From Megamerina dolium (taxonomy: Eukaryota; Arthropoda; Insecta; Diptera; Megamerinidae): a DNA stretch of 64,000 bases. Under the pieces are notes generated by a model. That model was not told where the DNA came from and did not search any database. It saw only the letters and a program-made list of their open reading frames with translations. The translations under genes were made by a program, and so were the position numbers. Location: contig OY978525.1 of the NCBI GenBank assembly GCA_963854835.1, positions 103,956,417 to 104,020,416 of the forward strand, written 5' to 3'. Shown here piece after piece: positions 50,027-62,632 of the stretch; within the stretch, counting starts at the first letter, position 1; every line of letters begins with the position of its first letter.

Positions 50027-53000
50027 GTTAGCGAAAGAAGCCATCAAGCATATGAGATTTTGAAGAGATATTGATCGAATTTGTTGGAAAAAAAAATTTA
50101 TGAATTTTTACCTTGACTACATACCAGCCCAGTGGTCTCGTTAATTATATAAAATTTAATGCCGCACATTGATAGTCAAAAATTTCCAGTTCTAGTTTAA
50201 AAATGGTATTGACTTGTTTGACGAATCCTCGTACAGAAATCGGAATATATTTTCTTTAAAAAATACTTAACATATTTACTTTTTTTGCCTGTAATGACGA
50301 ATAGCTTCGATTCTACAATTACGATTAATGTGAATCATCACTGATAATAGGTAACCCACAATATTATTTTTGTCTATTATTTCCTAACATGTGTATATAC
50401 ATCCCTTGAGAGCATCTGTTTATTAAATTTGGATTAGTTTTAATAGAATTATGTTAATCTCCTCTTTAAATACAATAAATATACTGGTTTCGTTCGAATA
50501 AATCTTTGATTATTTTTTCATCGTCATAATCTTACGACCAACTTTAATGCATTTATTTTTTTTACCAGTAAAAGTCAATTGTTCCGTACTGTGTGAACCG
50601 AATCTTTTTGTTGGCATATTACTGCATTTTAGATACTCATTGCAACATTGGAGGGTTGTGAAAATATACACGCTACTAATTTATGTTGCTTAAGGGTTGG
50701 GTTCTTCTATGAATATTACATAAAACTCTTCATAAAAAAATAGGATCAAAATATTATAGTTTCCGTTTGATTGTTTCAAATCCATGCGCATGTGTGTATG
50801 TACTTCTTTCTTTTTAATTGTGTCTTTAAAAATTTCTCTGCATATAACCCCTTGGCTTGTCCGTCTGGCAATATTAAATTGATAATTCTTTTTTCAATTT
50901 CAAATAATATGACATTCAGTTAGCATAATGCATACATACTGACATATATATGATTATAAACAATAGTGTCTATTATATGTAAATGTATGTATTTTATACT
51001 TACCTTATATAGGTATGTATTTAATCGTATCTAAATACACCTATGTACTGTAGGTACATAGATGACGTATATATAAGCATGTCTAATGTATCGTTGTATT
51101 AGATATGCATTACAATTGTATCACGAACTACTTATAATGCTCCTTTATTTTTCACATTTCTCCGACGTTACGTTTAAAGCACGTTACTTTTTGTTCCATT
51201 GCGCTTGTTGTTTTTGTTTTTTTTTTTTCCTTTGCTTCGATTTGCCTTATCAAAGATTCAAAAAATGAATGAGTGTGCACATGATCGTACGCAGATGCGT
51301 ATATAACATATTAGATCTGTACACAAATGTATGGAATTTTTAGAAAATAATTTTTTTTGTGCTGCACGATTTTCTGAAGGTTTTACTATATAGAACATAT
51401 GGTTAGTACTTGGAATGAGGACAGAAAATACATGAAATAATGTTGTTTAAAAGCAGTTAATTGGATTAAACTGAACTTTGTCCCGTCTAACTAACATATG
51501 ACAGGTCTAATGTGCATAAATTTCTCATTGAATTTCTAAGCTCAGGCAATTGCTGTCATTTTGGTGCGTTCCATATGAATAATATTATTTTATATGACAA
51601 ACGCGATTCGGTACTTATTCCTACCAGTTACAATATAAGTGATTTACTTTTTTCGCCTGTATTTATTTTTCTTCTTCTTTCTTTCACATTTTATACAATA
51701 TTATTTTCCTTTCCTACCTTCGATGTTGTACATTTTGATATTGTCTTGATATTGTTGTTATTGTTATTTGTTGAATATTTCTTTTTTTTTTTCGTTGCTG
51801 ATGATGACGGATTGTCGTCTTTACGACGCGTTTTTAGTAACGCCTTTAAGATACATTTATATCTCATAAATGTATCTTATACAATATGTAGTAAATGAGT
51901 ATATGTGTATTCATATAATTCATACAATTTCGCCTAACTCACCGACTTGACTGATTATTCAGAGTGAACGATTGAATGAATGAGCGAGTGTGAGTGTGAG
52001 TGTTGCTCTCGCCTTATTTTTGTTGTTGTTGTTTTATTTATTTATTTTTTTTATTTTTCTTAAAGATTTCTTTAAATTTGGGTGTGTTCTGTATTTAACG
52101 AATTCCGATTACTTCCTCCACTCTTGTTTTTGAATTAAAAATTAACAAACATAAAAAATGACAAAAATAAAATCATTGGGAGAAAAAGATCTTTGTCAAA
52201 AAAGTAACATGATTTCTGTTTTAATTTTTTTCAAAAACAATATCTACAAAAAAAAAAGAAAAAACCAAAAAAAGGCCAAAAACGCGTTTTTTTAGATTCT
52301 CCTTTTTCAGCGCCATTTTGTTTATAATATCTACAACTACACTCGTTATGTGTATTTAATACTTTTTATGCTTCATCAATGAAGAAAGTAGATTATCACA
52401 ATAGTACATAAGTACTTACATACTCACATTACATACATACATACCATATATAGCTCGCGTTCATTCAATCATTTGTTTATTGGTATTACTTGTATTGTTG
52501 GTTGCCTTTAATCTAAATCTTGATTATTAGAGAACTATTTTTTTTTTATATTTGGCTCTACCTATGCATATACTAATGTAGGTACCTACATTCATCAATT
52601 CAATAAATGTACTTTATGTCATCTACTTACGTATACATTTACATACATACATACAAACATATTTCAATAATCATTTTGATGTATGTACGAGTACGAGTGT
52701 ACGATGATATATTCTTATTTGTTTTGTTTTATCTGTATTTTACTTATGTGATGGTCTTATTATAGATGGATTTATTTTTGCTTTGTATTTTTTCTATATT
52801 ATAATACAATACATACTCGAATATACATACATCGATGGGAGACTGTATTCCATTGAAGTTTCCATTTTCATAAAGACGATGATTATTATTATAATTATTA
52901 TTTGTTGTTGTTGTTACTGAAATTTCATAGTAACTTTAGTTCACAATTTTAGGATTATAGAAGCAGAAGAAGAATTGTCATCAGCTTTTTTTATTTTGAA

Positions 53001-53667
53001 TTTAATTATAAGTAGACATGGTTTTTTGTTCTTGTTTTGGTTTTTAATTTTCTATGTTATTGCATTTGTTGTTATTCTATGTACTATACATATATTTGTA
53101 TGTATGAAGATATATTGTCATCGTTGCAAAGTTATTATCAATATTATGTTAGTAGTAGTAGTAGTTGTTGTTGTTTTTATTTACCTTTAAAACACACCCC
53201 AAAAAATACTATACAACTAATTTGTTTTTGACAGTTGATATGGGTTTTGAGATTAAACTTAAACTATGCTATACATTCAATATAGAGTAAAGTTACCTAC
53301 TGTTTTTATTTTTTGCTTCTTTTTACATTATGATGTATTAGTTGATTTAAAATTAAAATAATAAATACATATGCACATAAATTTGTATATATATTGTATT
53401 ACCATATTTACTTAATCATTAATCTTCAGCATTAAGACATTGTCATTTTCATTTTATTATTGTACTTAACAATCGATTTTATAATCAAAATTGTTGTCCA
53501 AATTATTTCATTATTCATTTATATTCAAATTCTCATTAATAAGGTTTTAAAACACATAATATATTCTAAATTAAGACAAAAAGGAAAGCATATGATTGCA
53601 AATAACACAAACATACAAAAATAACCAACTTACTCGTACATTTATATAAACAAATTGTTTACAATCG
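50027..53667. other. AT-rich spacer, no gene
   Basis: No domain-bearing frame. The 128-codon plus-strand frame at 51512-51898 is Phe/Leu-rich with no family resemblance. Short TTGTTG and ACATAC runs are scattered through it. Confidence 0.5.
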
Positions 53668-53851
53668 AGGCTGCCTTAAAAGAAAGTGCTAAAACTTAAT
53701 AAACAATTTATTTTTGAAGTCGGCACCAAAGAAATTACAATTTACAAAAAAAAAATTGTTAGTTGGTTCGTTGGTAATAATCGGTAAGTCGGTACGACTT
53801 CAAAAGGAAAATATTTATTAAGTTTTAGTACTACCTTTTAAGTCGGATCTG
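53668..53851. mobile_element. 184-bp near-palindromic MITE
   Basis: Arms of about 56 bp (53668-53723 and 53795-53851) are inverted copies. They share CTTAAAAG, AGT(G/A)CTAAAACTTAATAAA and TTTTGAAGTCG, with scattered mismatches. The short centre contains AATCGGTAAGTCGG. There is no coding content. A single arm of the same family is at 43362-43420. I could not decide the target duplication. Confidence 0.8.
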
Positions 53852-53936
53852 TTTTTTGTATACAATTTTTATCATTTGCCTGACTTATGGATGCAATACC
53901 AATTTTTGTAGTTTAACAAAATATAAACCTTGAATA

Positions 53937-53950
53937 TGCGTCATGACGCA
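53937..53950. other. Perfect 14-bp palindrome TGCGTCATGACGCA
   Basis: Two back-to-back TGACGCA half-sites resemble bZIP (CRE/AP-1/Maf-type) half-sites. This is sequence resemblance only. Confidence 0.3.
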
Positions 53951-54555
53951 GCCACGAAAATACGCTTTAAAACAAACTAAAACATTTCAAAATGGGCACA
54001 GTAAGTCTGGATCAAATGAGCCGAAAATAAAATATATTCTTGCTGACTGCATTTTCTCACTTATTGCATTTACAAAACATTCTGAAAATCAGCTGTTTCT
54101 TTAGAAATGCCATATTGGCTAGTGTGGCCATCGTGATAATATAATTTTTTAGGTACCAGTATTTATTATAACACATTCAATTGTGCAATAGAATCCATCG
54201 TACCCTTATTCGGGGTTTAAGAATCATTTTGAAGAATTAATTACATATATTTTTTAAATATTATGTATAAATACTAACGTAATATAAATATTTATCTAAT
54301 ACTACAACTGGAAGAAAGATAATAATAATAAGAATAAGAGACAAGCAAACATCGTCTTTCAAAATGTTTTTAAATCGAATTCATAAACATTACATAAAAA
54401 TGAGATTGAGTGAGTTTCGTTTAACGGCCTGAAACGTGGGAATAAACGAGGTAAAAATCTATATGAAGGGTTTTATGTAGTAGTGGTTTTGATCAGTGCA
54501 TCCCAACTTTAGAATTATTCGATTTCTAGTAGATTTCAAAAATTCAATTTGTTGG

Positions 54556-54797
54556 GTTCTTCATTCTATAACTTAGTACATTGCGGTTTTAGTTTTTTTT
54601 TGTGTTCAATTTTAAGTAATTTTCATAGAATTTTTTCCGTAAGCAAATATACAGTATTCCATTCGATTTTATTTCTAAACGTGCTTCATGCTATAATTTA
54701 GTACACTGCGGTTTTTTTTGTTCTCTTTTAAGTCATTCTCATAGGATTTTTTCCGTAGGCGAACATGCAGTAGCCCATTCGTTTTTATTTTGAAGGT
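54556..54797. repeat. Diverged tandem duplication, about 120-bp units
   Basis: Unit one is 54556-54680 and unit two 54681-54797. Shared blocks are TTAGTACA(T/C)TGCGGTTTT, TTTTCCGTA(A/G)GC(A/G)AA and CCATTCG-TTTTATTT. No coding sense was recognised. Confidence 0.75.
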
Positions 54798-56140
54798 GGC
54801 ATACATATTAATTCCTGAATTTCCTAATCGCAAAATAGCTAATCATATTAAACCTCGTGGCAATATATATATAAACAATTTAATTTCTATTTCAAGTGCA
54901 TTTTTAAAAATTCTATAGTAAATACAATGCACGTACTTGCATTCCACGCTAAGATGTATATATATACATATATACATAAATTTGACAAATCATATTTTAA
55001 ATCATTCTAATAGACGTTGTATGTTTTCGAAATAGAAAATCCAGAGCTCCAACAATAATAAATAAGAAGTGTAGATATTGCTTATTAAATTTGTTTGTAT
55101 GAAGAAGCTACTTTTTGTTGCATTTTTATTTAAAAATTTCATATATTTTTGTTTGACTACTTCAAATAAATTAAATGCTACAATATGCATGCATCGCATA
55201 ACGAGTACATACTTGTGTACTATATGTTTATATGTATGACGTACTTACAGAATATACTTATCTCTCATGGGAACCACTTGTGAATGGAAATTTCGTCAAT
55301 CACGTTTCCCAACTTCAAGTTACTTAGACAATATCTATCGTATCTATCCATCTATTGTGTCTTTATGTCTTTTAATATTTTATTGTTATTGTTGGTGTTG
55401 CTTCTAGTGTTTTATATTTACATTATTATTTAGAAAACGTTTTAATTTAGTTTTCCCCCCTATTTTTGTTGTTGAAATTTACTTATTCCTTTTCATTGAG
55501 CGCTTGTTTTTATATAATTTCACGTACACTCTTATTTCATTTTGTGACTTATGCTTAAGTATTAATTTTGATTTTATTCAATTCCCCCTCAGCTTTGATT
55601 ATATTTTTTTTGTCTTTTGATTTTTGTTAATTGTTCATATTTGAAATTCTGTGTATTTTTTTTTACACTCAAGCCTCATGTGGCAACATATGTACATTCT
55701 ACGATTGGTATGACTACATACAATGTCATGCATAATTCAGATTTTATATGCAAAAGCAGAAACCTTTAAATCAATTTGATTGTGTGCGTGAGTGTGTCTA
55801 CAATTTCTAAAGTGGTCTGAGGAGGTTCTCAGTTTTGATTATTGCGATTATAATCGTACCTGATATACCTTACATACATGTAGTAGGTATGTATTGTATA
55901 AAAACGTATATATGTTTTTTATTAGTGCTCTTGATGATGCAACCATGTTATTGTATTCTTTTAATACTTTAATACGTTTATGGAGCACGTTTTCTACCTA
56001 TTTTTTTCTCTCTCTATACTTATTTTATTATATTTAATTTTGATGTAGTTATATACAAAATGAATATATTTTATGAATATGAAATAAAATAACTTAACAA
56101 CACGATGTAAATTAATTTTTTTGTGATATGGCTTATTTTT
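54798..56140. other. AT-rich spacer, no gene
   Basis: Nothing beyond simple sequence was recognised. Confidence 0.5.
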
Positions 56141-56274
56141 ATACCCTGCATAATGCAATATGCATGGTATATTCATTTCGGTCAGATGTTTGTGTCCACT
56201 TGAAGGAATCTCCGGAGATATAGACATGGATATATATTCGTGATCAGCGTCGATTAAATTTTCGATTTAACGAT

Positions 56275-56304
56275 GTCCGTCCGTCCGTCCGTCCGTCTGT
56301 CTGT
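56275..56304. repeat. (GTCY)n microsatellite of the DINE-1-like element
   Basis: Seven or more GTCC/GTCT units in a row, in the expected place for this element class. Confidence 0.9.
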
Positions 56305-56425
56305 CACCTGGCTGGTTCGCACGATAACTTGAGTAAATATTGAGCTATTTCGATGAAATTTGGCATAAGTAATCTATGATCCAAGGGTACGGAGGGGATT
56401 GATATTGGGCATGATCGCCCAATAA

Positions 56426-58108
56426 CCACGCCCACACCAAGCATTCAAAGCGACTAACCTCGAAATTTTCAAAATCTTTAACTTGCTATAACTCACATAA
56501 TATACGACTTGGGACAACAATATTTGGCACATAGACTTATATTATACTACTATATAACCTCGCCAAAAGTGGTTGAGCCACGCCTACTTTTTAGCGTAGC
56601 TCTCATACAAAGTGTCTGTACTGCTTTTAAATTGAAACAGCTGTAACTTCTACAATCTTCCGTCCAGAATAACCATAATTGACACTTAGATTAATATGGT
56701 AGTCGGAAATAATATGGCAGAAAATCAGTGTGCCACGCCCACTGCTTTTTGGGTCTCCCATAAAAAGTTGCGGAAATTAAAAAAAATGTTACCGGTTATA
56801 ACTTGCAAACTATTCAGCGTAGAATAACAAGATTTAAGGTATGGAATAGTATTGTACGAGCAACTAGACTCACTTGAAATGGGTGCGCCACGCCCACTGT
56901 TTATTGTAGCCCCCATACAAATTTTAAATTGAAACAGCTGTAACTTCGGCAATCTTCTGTCTAAAATAACCATAATTGACACTTAGATTAATATCGTAGT
57001 GGGCAAAAATCTGGCAGAAAATCAGTGTGCCACGCCCACTCCTTCATGAGTCTCCCATACAAAGTCAAGGGAATTAAACTGAAACTTTTAAGCTTCATAA
57101 CTTACAAACCATTTAGCGTAGGACAACGAGATTTAAGGTATGGATTAGTATTGTACGAGCCACTAGGCTCACAGAAAATGGGCGCACCACGCCCACTGTT
57201 TACCGTAGCCCCCATACAAATTTTAAATTGAAACAGCTGTAACTTCGGCAGTCTTCTGTCTAGAATAACCATAATTGACACTTAAATTAATATCGTAGTC
57301 GGCAAAAATCTGGCAGAAAATCAGTGTGCCACGCCCACTCCTTCATGAGTCTCCCATACAAAGTCAAGGGAATTAAACTAAAACTTTTAAGCTCCATAAC
57401 TTACAAACCATTTAGCGTAGGACAACGAGATTTAAGGTATGGATAAGTATTGTACGAGCAACTAGGGTCATAGGAAATGGGCGCGTCATGCCCACTGTTT
57501 ATTGCAGCCCCCATACAAAATGACTGAAATTCTTTTAAATTTAAACAGCTGTAACTTCGGCAATCTCCTGCCTAAAAGAACCATAATTGACACTTAGATT
57601 AATATCGTAGTCGCAAATAATCTGGCAGAAAATCAGTGTGCCACGCCCACTCCTTCATGAGTCTCCCATACAAAGTCGAGGGAATTAAACTAAAACTTTT
57701 AAGCTCCATAACTTATAAACCATTTAGCGTAAAAGAACGAGATTTTAGGTATGTATTAGTATTGTAGGAGCAACTAGACTCACAGGAAATGGACGCGCCA
57801 CGCCCACTGTTGATAGTAGCCGCCATACAAAATGACCTAATTTCTTTAAAATTGAAATAGCTGTAACTTCTGTATGCTTCTGTCTAGAACAATCTTAATT
57901 AACACTTAGGTTAATATGGTAGTCGGAAATAATCTGCCGAAAAATCAGCGTACCATGCCCACTTCTTATTGGGGCTCCCATACAAAGTTGAGGAAATTAA
58001 ACAAAAATGTTAACCACCATAACTTAGAAACTATTCAACGTAGGACACCAAATTTAAGTTGTGGATTAACGTTGAAAAATTAATTGGATTTACTAGAAAG
58101 TGGTAAGC
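56426..58108. repeat. About twelve ~153-bp monomers, paired as ~300-bp dimers
   Basis: The CCACGCCCAC motif (or a one- or two-base variant) recurs at 56426, 56578, 56733, 56888, 57030, 57187, 57329, 57486, 57641, 57798, 57953 and 58108. Spacings are 142-157. Alternate monomers are more alike. One kind continues TGTTTATTGTAGCCCCCATAC and AAACAGCTGTAACTTC. The other continues TCCTTCATGAGTCTCCCATAC and TTTAGCGTAGGACAACGAGA. So dimers of about 300-312 bp were amplified. Confidence 0.92.
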
Positions 58109-58330
58109 CACGCCCACTTTTATATAGCTCCCATACTAAGCCTCGGAATTATCTTAAAATCCTTTTACTTCGTCAAAGTCAACCACATTTCGGGTGTAAA
58201 TTAGTAGTATATGCAAAAATTGTTTCTCGAAAAGTGGAAATAAAAGAAAAGTTGGATATTCGAGTAAACTTTTTATATATAAATCTACATATGCAGGGTA
58301 TAGTTTGGTCGGCCCCAGCCGACTGTAAGG

Positions 58331-59937
58331 GGATTTTTTGATTTTTGTATTCTCTGGACAAAAATCTATTAGAATGTATTCTGAATTCAAGATATTATTT
58401 CCTGTCAAAGTAAAAAAAAAAACCTTAGTAAAAAATTTATTTTTTCATTAAAATAGTATAAAAAAATCGTTAAATATTCAAATAAAAACAAAATGTACGA
58501 TCATTTCTAAAGAATTATGCTATTTTCACTCGCCTTTACGATCACTGGCATGCCGTGATTGGAAACTCGGATCCGAACGGTTAACAATTAATATTTCAAA
58601 TTTGACAATCTATATTATATTTACATGGAATAATATGATTATTGCACCAATGCATAAAAATAATTGCGATAATTTGAATTTGTCCCAATAAAGATAATAT
58701 CAACTGTCAAATCTTGCTGCATTGTTTTGAATGTTTTACTTTGAATTTCTATATAATTTATTATTTGATATGAATTAAAAGTAAAAAAAGAATTAGTTAA
58801 TGAATCATCATATTGCCAGGAAACACACTTGTTATAATTAGTTGCATCCTAGATATTGTACATCTGTCATTTGCTTACTTCATAACTCCTTAAGGGAGGG
58901 CTGCGTAAACTACATTTCAGTCTTGTTTTTTTGGCCAGATATCTCAGAACTAACTAAATGGTACATAGTTGATTTTAGGTTTAATAAAATACTTTTATTG
59001 AAAAGAAAACGAATAGACTTTTAGGAAAAACAAATATTTGATAATTTAAAAAAATTATGTAATTTTTATAGAAAATATTATTAAATACATAATATCTGTG
59101 TGTATGTATATGTATTATATGAATACAAATATGTTGCATTTTTTGTTAATTCGCTAGTAAATATGCTTTCTTAACACTAAATACAGCTAAAACATATTCA
59201 TATGTATACAATAAACTTCGACCAACTTCAAATTTACTTGAACAAACAGTGAGGCGTTGATGTAGTTACAAACATGTGCCCCTTGCAAATAAAACTCCAA
59301 CTGCCTGCCAACATATTGTAACTTAATTTATGAACATTTTTTTCTTTCTTTTTGCGACACAATTATTGTTATGATTCATTCGCACCCGTGCTGTGTTGTA
59401 CCGCACACAAATGTTTTAATTCATAGTTTGGTATTAACTCAATATAATGAAAAAAAAAAAAATTTCAAAAAATTATAATCAACTCAACAGTTTAATGCAA
59501 GCTGACAAATATTTGTGTTACCACTACAATTACAACTCACTACATACATACGTACACATGTACTATATAACTATTCTTTATTATAATGACTACAATTACA
59601 AGTACATACAATATATATGTAGGTATGTATTCGATATCCATATTGCACATTTGTAATAAAATCTGCCTTCCAATAAGCTTACAAATAAATGAGTAAGCAT
59701 AGAATATAGGTACCTACTATGTGCGAATATAGCACACGTTATAAATATTAACTACTGTACTGTACTGTGTGTGTGTGTGTGTTTAGCTGTGTTGTTTTTA
59801 AATATAGTGCGCAATTGTAGAAGCTTATAATATTTGTACACATAGTCTTACATTGAGTTAACAACAATTAGTTTAGTAGTTTGATTCTAGATAAATCCAG
59901 GTGTTCACTCTATTTCACATAGGCATATTATATCTAA

Positions 59938-60017
<80 letters not shown>

Positions 60018-60651
60018 TTGCTTTTATTGATAGTATAAACATATGTATATATGAGCATATCTAAGGCTGAAGGTACACATACATATATATACTTATACCT
60101 ACATATGTACGTATTGTCACCAAAAGTGTTTATTATAAAAGACATGCATACATATCATCCCGTCTGCCTGCTGCCTGCTTCTTTGAAACGTCGTCGTTGT
60201 CGTCTACATATCATGTACATACATATATCGTGCTTAGTTTATGTCTGTGGAAGTTTAAAATATACTTATGAATTTGACACATGGGCGTTTATTAGCGTTG
60301 GAGGATATTTGAACAAAGGCAACAAATATGTATTCATCAATCATAAAATATATGTACAATTCATATATAGATATTATTGTATAAGCAAAAAGAATAATTG
60401 AGCCACATTTAAGGTAAGACAAACGTGAAGCAGATTTTTGATTCGCATGTATTTGATAAAAAGTACTACAGAAATACATGAACATACCTAAAGAAGAGAA
60501 TAAGATTTGATTCGATTAACATTTTAATTATGCTGGTAGCAATACAATTGTTCCAATGATGACAGAAACTTGTTTGTTTCGCACAATAACCCTTTATAAG
60601 CATGGAATTGAAAGGATTTGATGAAAATAATAACTAGCCTTGAAGGCCATT
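58331..60651. other. AT-rich spacer
   Basis: No gene recognised. It includes the long (AT)n tract listed separately and a (GT)n run near 59766. Confidence 0.5.
59942..60013. repeat. (AT)36 microsatellite
   Basis: Uninterrupted AT dinucleotides over about 72 bp. Minus-strand frames through it give artificial Ile-Tyr repeats. Confidence 0.95.
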
Positions 60652-60792
60652 GGTGTGTATTCATAGGTAATCTTAAGTTCATTCTTGAAAATAGTATCGG
60701 TTTTTTTTTTCATAAAATTCCCATATAAAAATCTATCAATAAGCCGATATCAATTTTAAGTTGGAACACAATTTTGACTATGAATACGCGCC
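60652..60792. mobile_element. 141-bp MITE with matching ends
   Basis: The ends read GG(T/C)G(T/C)GTATTCATAG, inverted at 60652 and 60792, flanked by ATT at 60649-60651 and 60793-60795. Similarity between the arms extends weakly further (GTTC and TTAA blocks). Related, more decayed sequences lie at 39449-39690 and, over the AGATTTTT-TAT core, near 31228-31270 and 5285-5330. Confidence 0.65.
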
Positions 60793-60795
60793 ATT

Positions 60796-61220
60796 ATTAA
60801 TAAAATGTTCATTTTGTGAAGTTTTAAAAATATTTAATAACAATTAGTTCATAAAATTTTATTCGATAAATTCATACATATCTACTCTATATGATTTATC
60901 TTCAACTATTATTATTACATTACATTTTAATGCAATAATTTAATAGTATTACATGGATAAAGTTCATAAAACAAATTAAAACTAAACTTAACCAGCATAT
61001 TACTGTATAATTTGTCCGCTGTTTTTAAAATACATAATATTTAGAAGGTGCAAGAAGGGTCATATTTATTATTTGACATTTATCGCTGAATCCTATCCCT
61101 AAATATTCTACATACTCGTGTAATGTTTACACTGTATCTATTTTTATGCTTTGTTAATATTTTTAATATTTGTATATAAATATATTATGTATGTATGTAT
61201 GGTATGTATATTTCTTATGA
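60796..61220. other. Spacer, nothing recognised
   Basis: AT-rich, no repeat ends or coding sense. Confidence 0.45.
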
Positions 61221-61615
61221 CCAATGTATGATTAAAAAAATAAATAAATATGTGGCACTTAAAGCCCCAAAGGGCTCATTGGCCGAGCCTCTCTTCCATT
61301 ACTGTTGTGCGTCTTAAATTTGGACAGTATTAGAATGGACCTACTTATTTTAGCCGGTTCCGAACGGCAGAACACTTGTGACATCACTTTTTCTGAGCTT
61401 TGTCACAGAGTTCTTTTAGAAGCTTTTTCATGGCAAGTTGTTATTGTCGGAAGAATTGCCAATTGCTTGCCGACAGGTGGGTACCGTTCGAAAAAAAAAT
61501 CTTTTCGATATTAAATTTGTTATGCATCAGCCGGGTATTGAACCACGACCTACAGATCAGAAGGCGAACACACTAACCACTGAGCTACTGCATCTAATCA
61601 TCCAATGTATGATTA
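61221..61615 (-). mobile_element. tRNA-derived SINE copy 7 with 14-bp target duplication
   Basis: The body is 61235-61601, flanked by the perfect repeat CCAATGTATGATTA (61221-61234 and 61602-61615). On the minus strand the head is GATGCAGTAGCTCAGTGGTT (box A) and GTGGTTCAATACCCGG (box B). The body and type-A 3' end (GCCCTTTGGGGCTTTAAGTG, CCACATATTTATTTATTTTT) are complete. It is the closest relative of copy 2 and among the best references for a consensus. Confidence 0.93.
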
Positions 61616-62019
61616 GTCTGGTAAAAATGTAACAATTATTGCTTGTTTTATGATTTTTATGTATTTTTTATCTTTAAATATTATTTACCATAAAATGGAA
61701 ATGGTAAACAAAAGGTATTACTTAAAAAAATCATAGTTATAATTATGTTTTAAAATCGATTATTCAATATCTCAGGATTGAATTCATACAACTAAGCTAA
61801 TTTTTGTAAAATGGGCACCACTTGCTGGAGTGGGTGGGGAAATTGCCTTCAACGCTGCTCTCCGACCTATTCAAATTTAATGGTTAACTTAAGAGCTGAC
61901 TAGGACAATAGACCGTTGTTACAGTGAACTTTAGTATAGAAGAATTGATTAATTAATGCCATTCGAGCACGAGAATTAGGGATAAAATGGGTTCAATTAT
62001 TTTCAATTGTTTAATGCGC
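61616..62019. other. Spacer, nothing recognised
   Basis: A slightly GC-richer patch lies near 61810-61870. No gene or repeat identified. Confidence 0.4.
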
Positions 62020-62129
62020 TTCTCTTTCAGTCCTGTTGTGCGTGTTAAATTTTTGGACATCATTAAAAGGGAATCACTTAACATATATTAGCCGGTTCCA
62101 AACGGCAGAACCTATATGGCATCACTTTT
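62020..62129 (-). mobile_element. SINE fragment (3' part)
   Basis: TTCTCTTTCAG-CCTGTTGTG, then GGACAT-ATTAAAAGGG and GCCGGTTCCAAACGGCAGAA match the 3' half of the SINE on the minus strand. The head and first half of the body are absent beyond about 62130. Confidence 0.75.
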
Positions 62130-62579
62130 TGATATAGGGTCTGACTTTGGTTAATGAGGCTATGGCTATGGTAATAAAGAGGGTAATGGTACCTTTTAAA
62201 CAAACAAGAAATGGTGAAATTATTCGGAGTGAAGTTATGTGTCATTAAAGTTGAGATTTTAACAATCGTACAATTCATACTAAACAACCCAATTACCACT
62301 GCGATAAAGCCAATGTAAACATTTCTTTGTGAATTCGGAAATAATAAGTAATGTTAGTCGACAAAAACGGAAGAAAGAATAAATTTTTAGAACCCGCTTA
62401 ATATGACGATATTTTAAAGCCTCGTGCGTCGGAATCAATTTTGGAAGAAATTAAAAATATCGAAAAAAATTGTTTTTTTCAGCAACCGAATAATACAACA
62501 AAACAAAGTCAGGTATCAGTTTGATTTACACAATAAATTCAATGGAAAATCTGAAAAACAAACAAATATATTGTTCTAT

Positions 62580-62632
62580 TCACAATGGGCCTTCTTGGCC
62601 TAAGTGTGTCCTCTCATACAAAGGGCACCTAA
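62580..62632 (+). mobile_element. Isolated type-B SINE/LINE tail
   Basis: CACAATGGGCCTTCTTGGCC, then TAAGTGTGTCCTCTC match the 3' end of SINE copy 3. The stretch can fold as CAC-GGGCC/GGCC-GTG. Nothing SINE-like lies directly upstream, so this may be the remnant of the LINE that supplied the tail, or an extreme 5' truncation. Confidence 0.6.

Larger units (their letters stand above)
56141..58330 (+). mobile_element. DINE-1/INE-1-like Helentron, non-autonomous
   Basis: Starts with ATACCCTGCA. A conserved 5' block follows, with GATATATATTCGTGATCAGC at about 56229. A (GTCY)n tract lies at 56275-56304, the hallmark proto-microsatellite of dipteran DINE-1/mini-me elements. A long internal array, built on the recurring CCACGCCCAC motif, then runs to about 58110. 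The 3' end has TGCAGGGTAT, complementary to the start, followed by a hairpin GTCGGC-CCCA-GCCGAC (58308-58323), as at Helitron-type ends. There is no Rep/helicase frame. The exact 3' end is uncertain. Family recognition is from the structure and the motif combination. Confidence 0.85.

Noticed and set aside
51512..51898. 128-codon plus-strand frame with hydrophobic stretches
   Set aside because: Phe/Leu runs come from T-rich DNA. The apparent membrane segments are compositional.
59915..60145. Minus-strand frame with an Ile-Tyr repeat
   Set aside because: Artefact of the (AT)36 microsatellite.
60051..60401. 116-codon plus-strand frame
   Set aside because: Tyr/His/Ile-rich translation of TACATA-type DNA. 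No recognisable domain.
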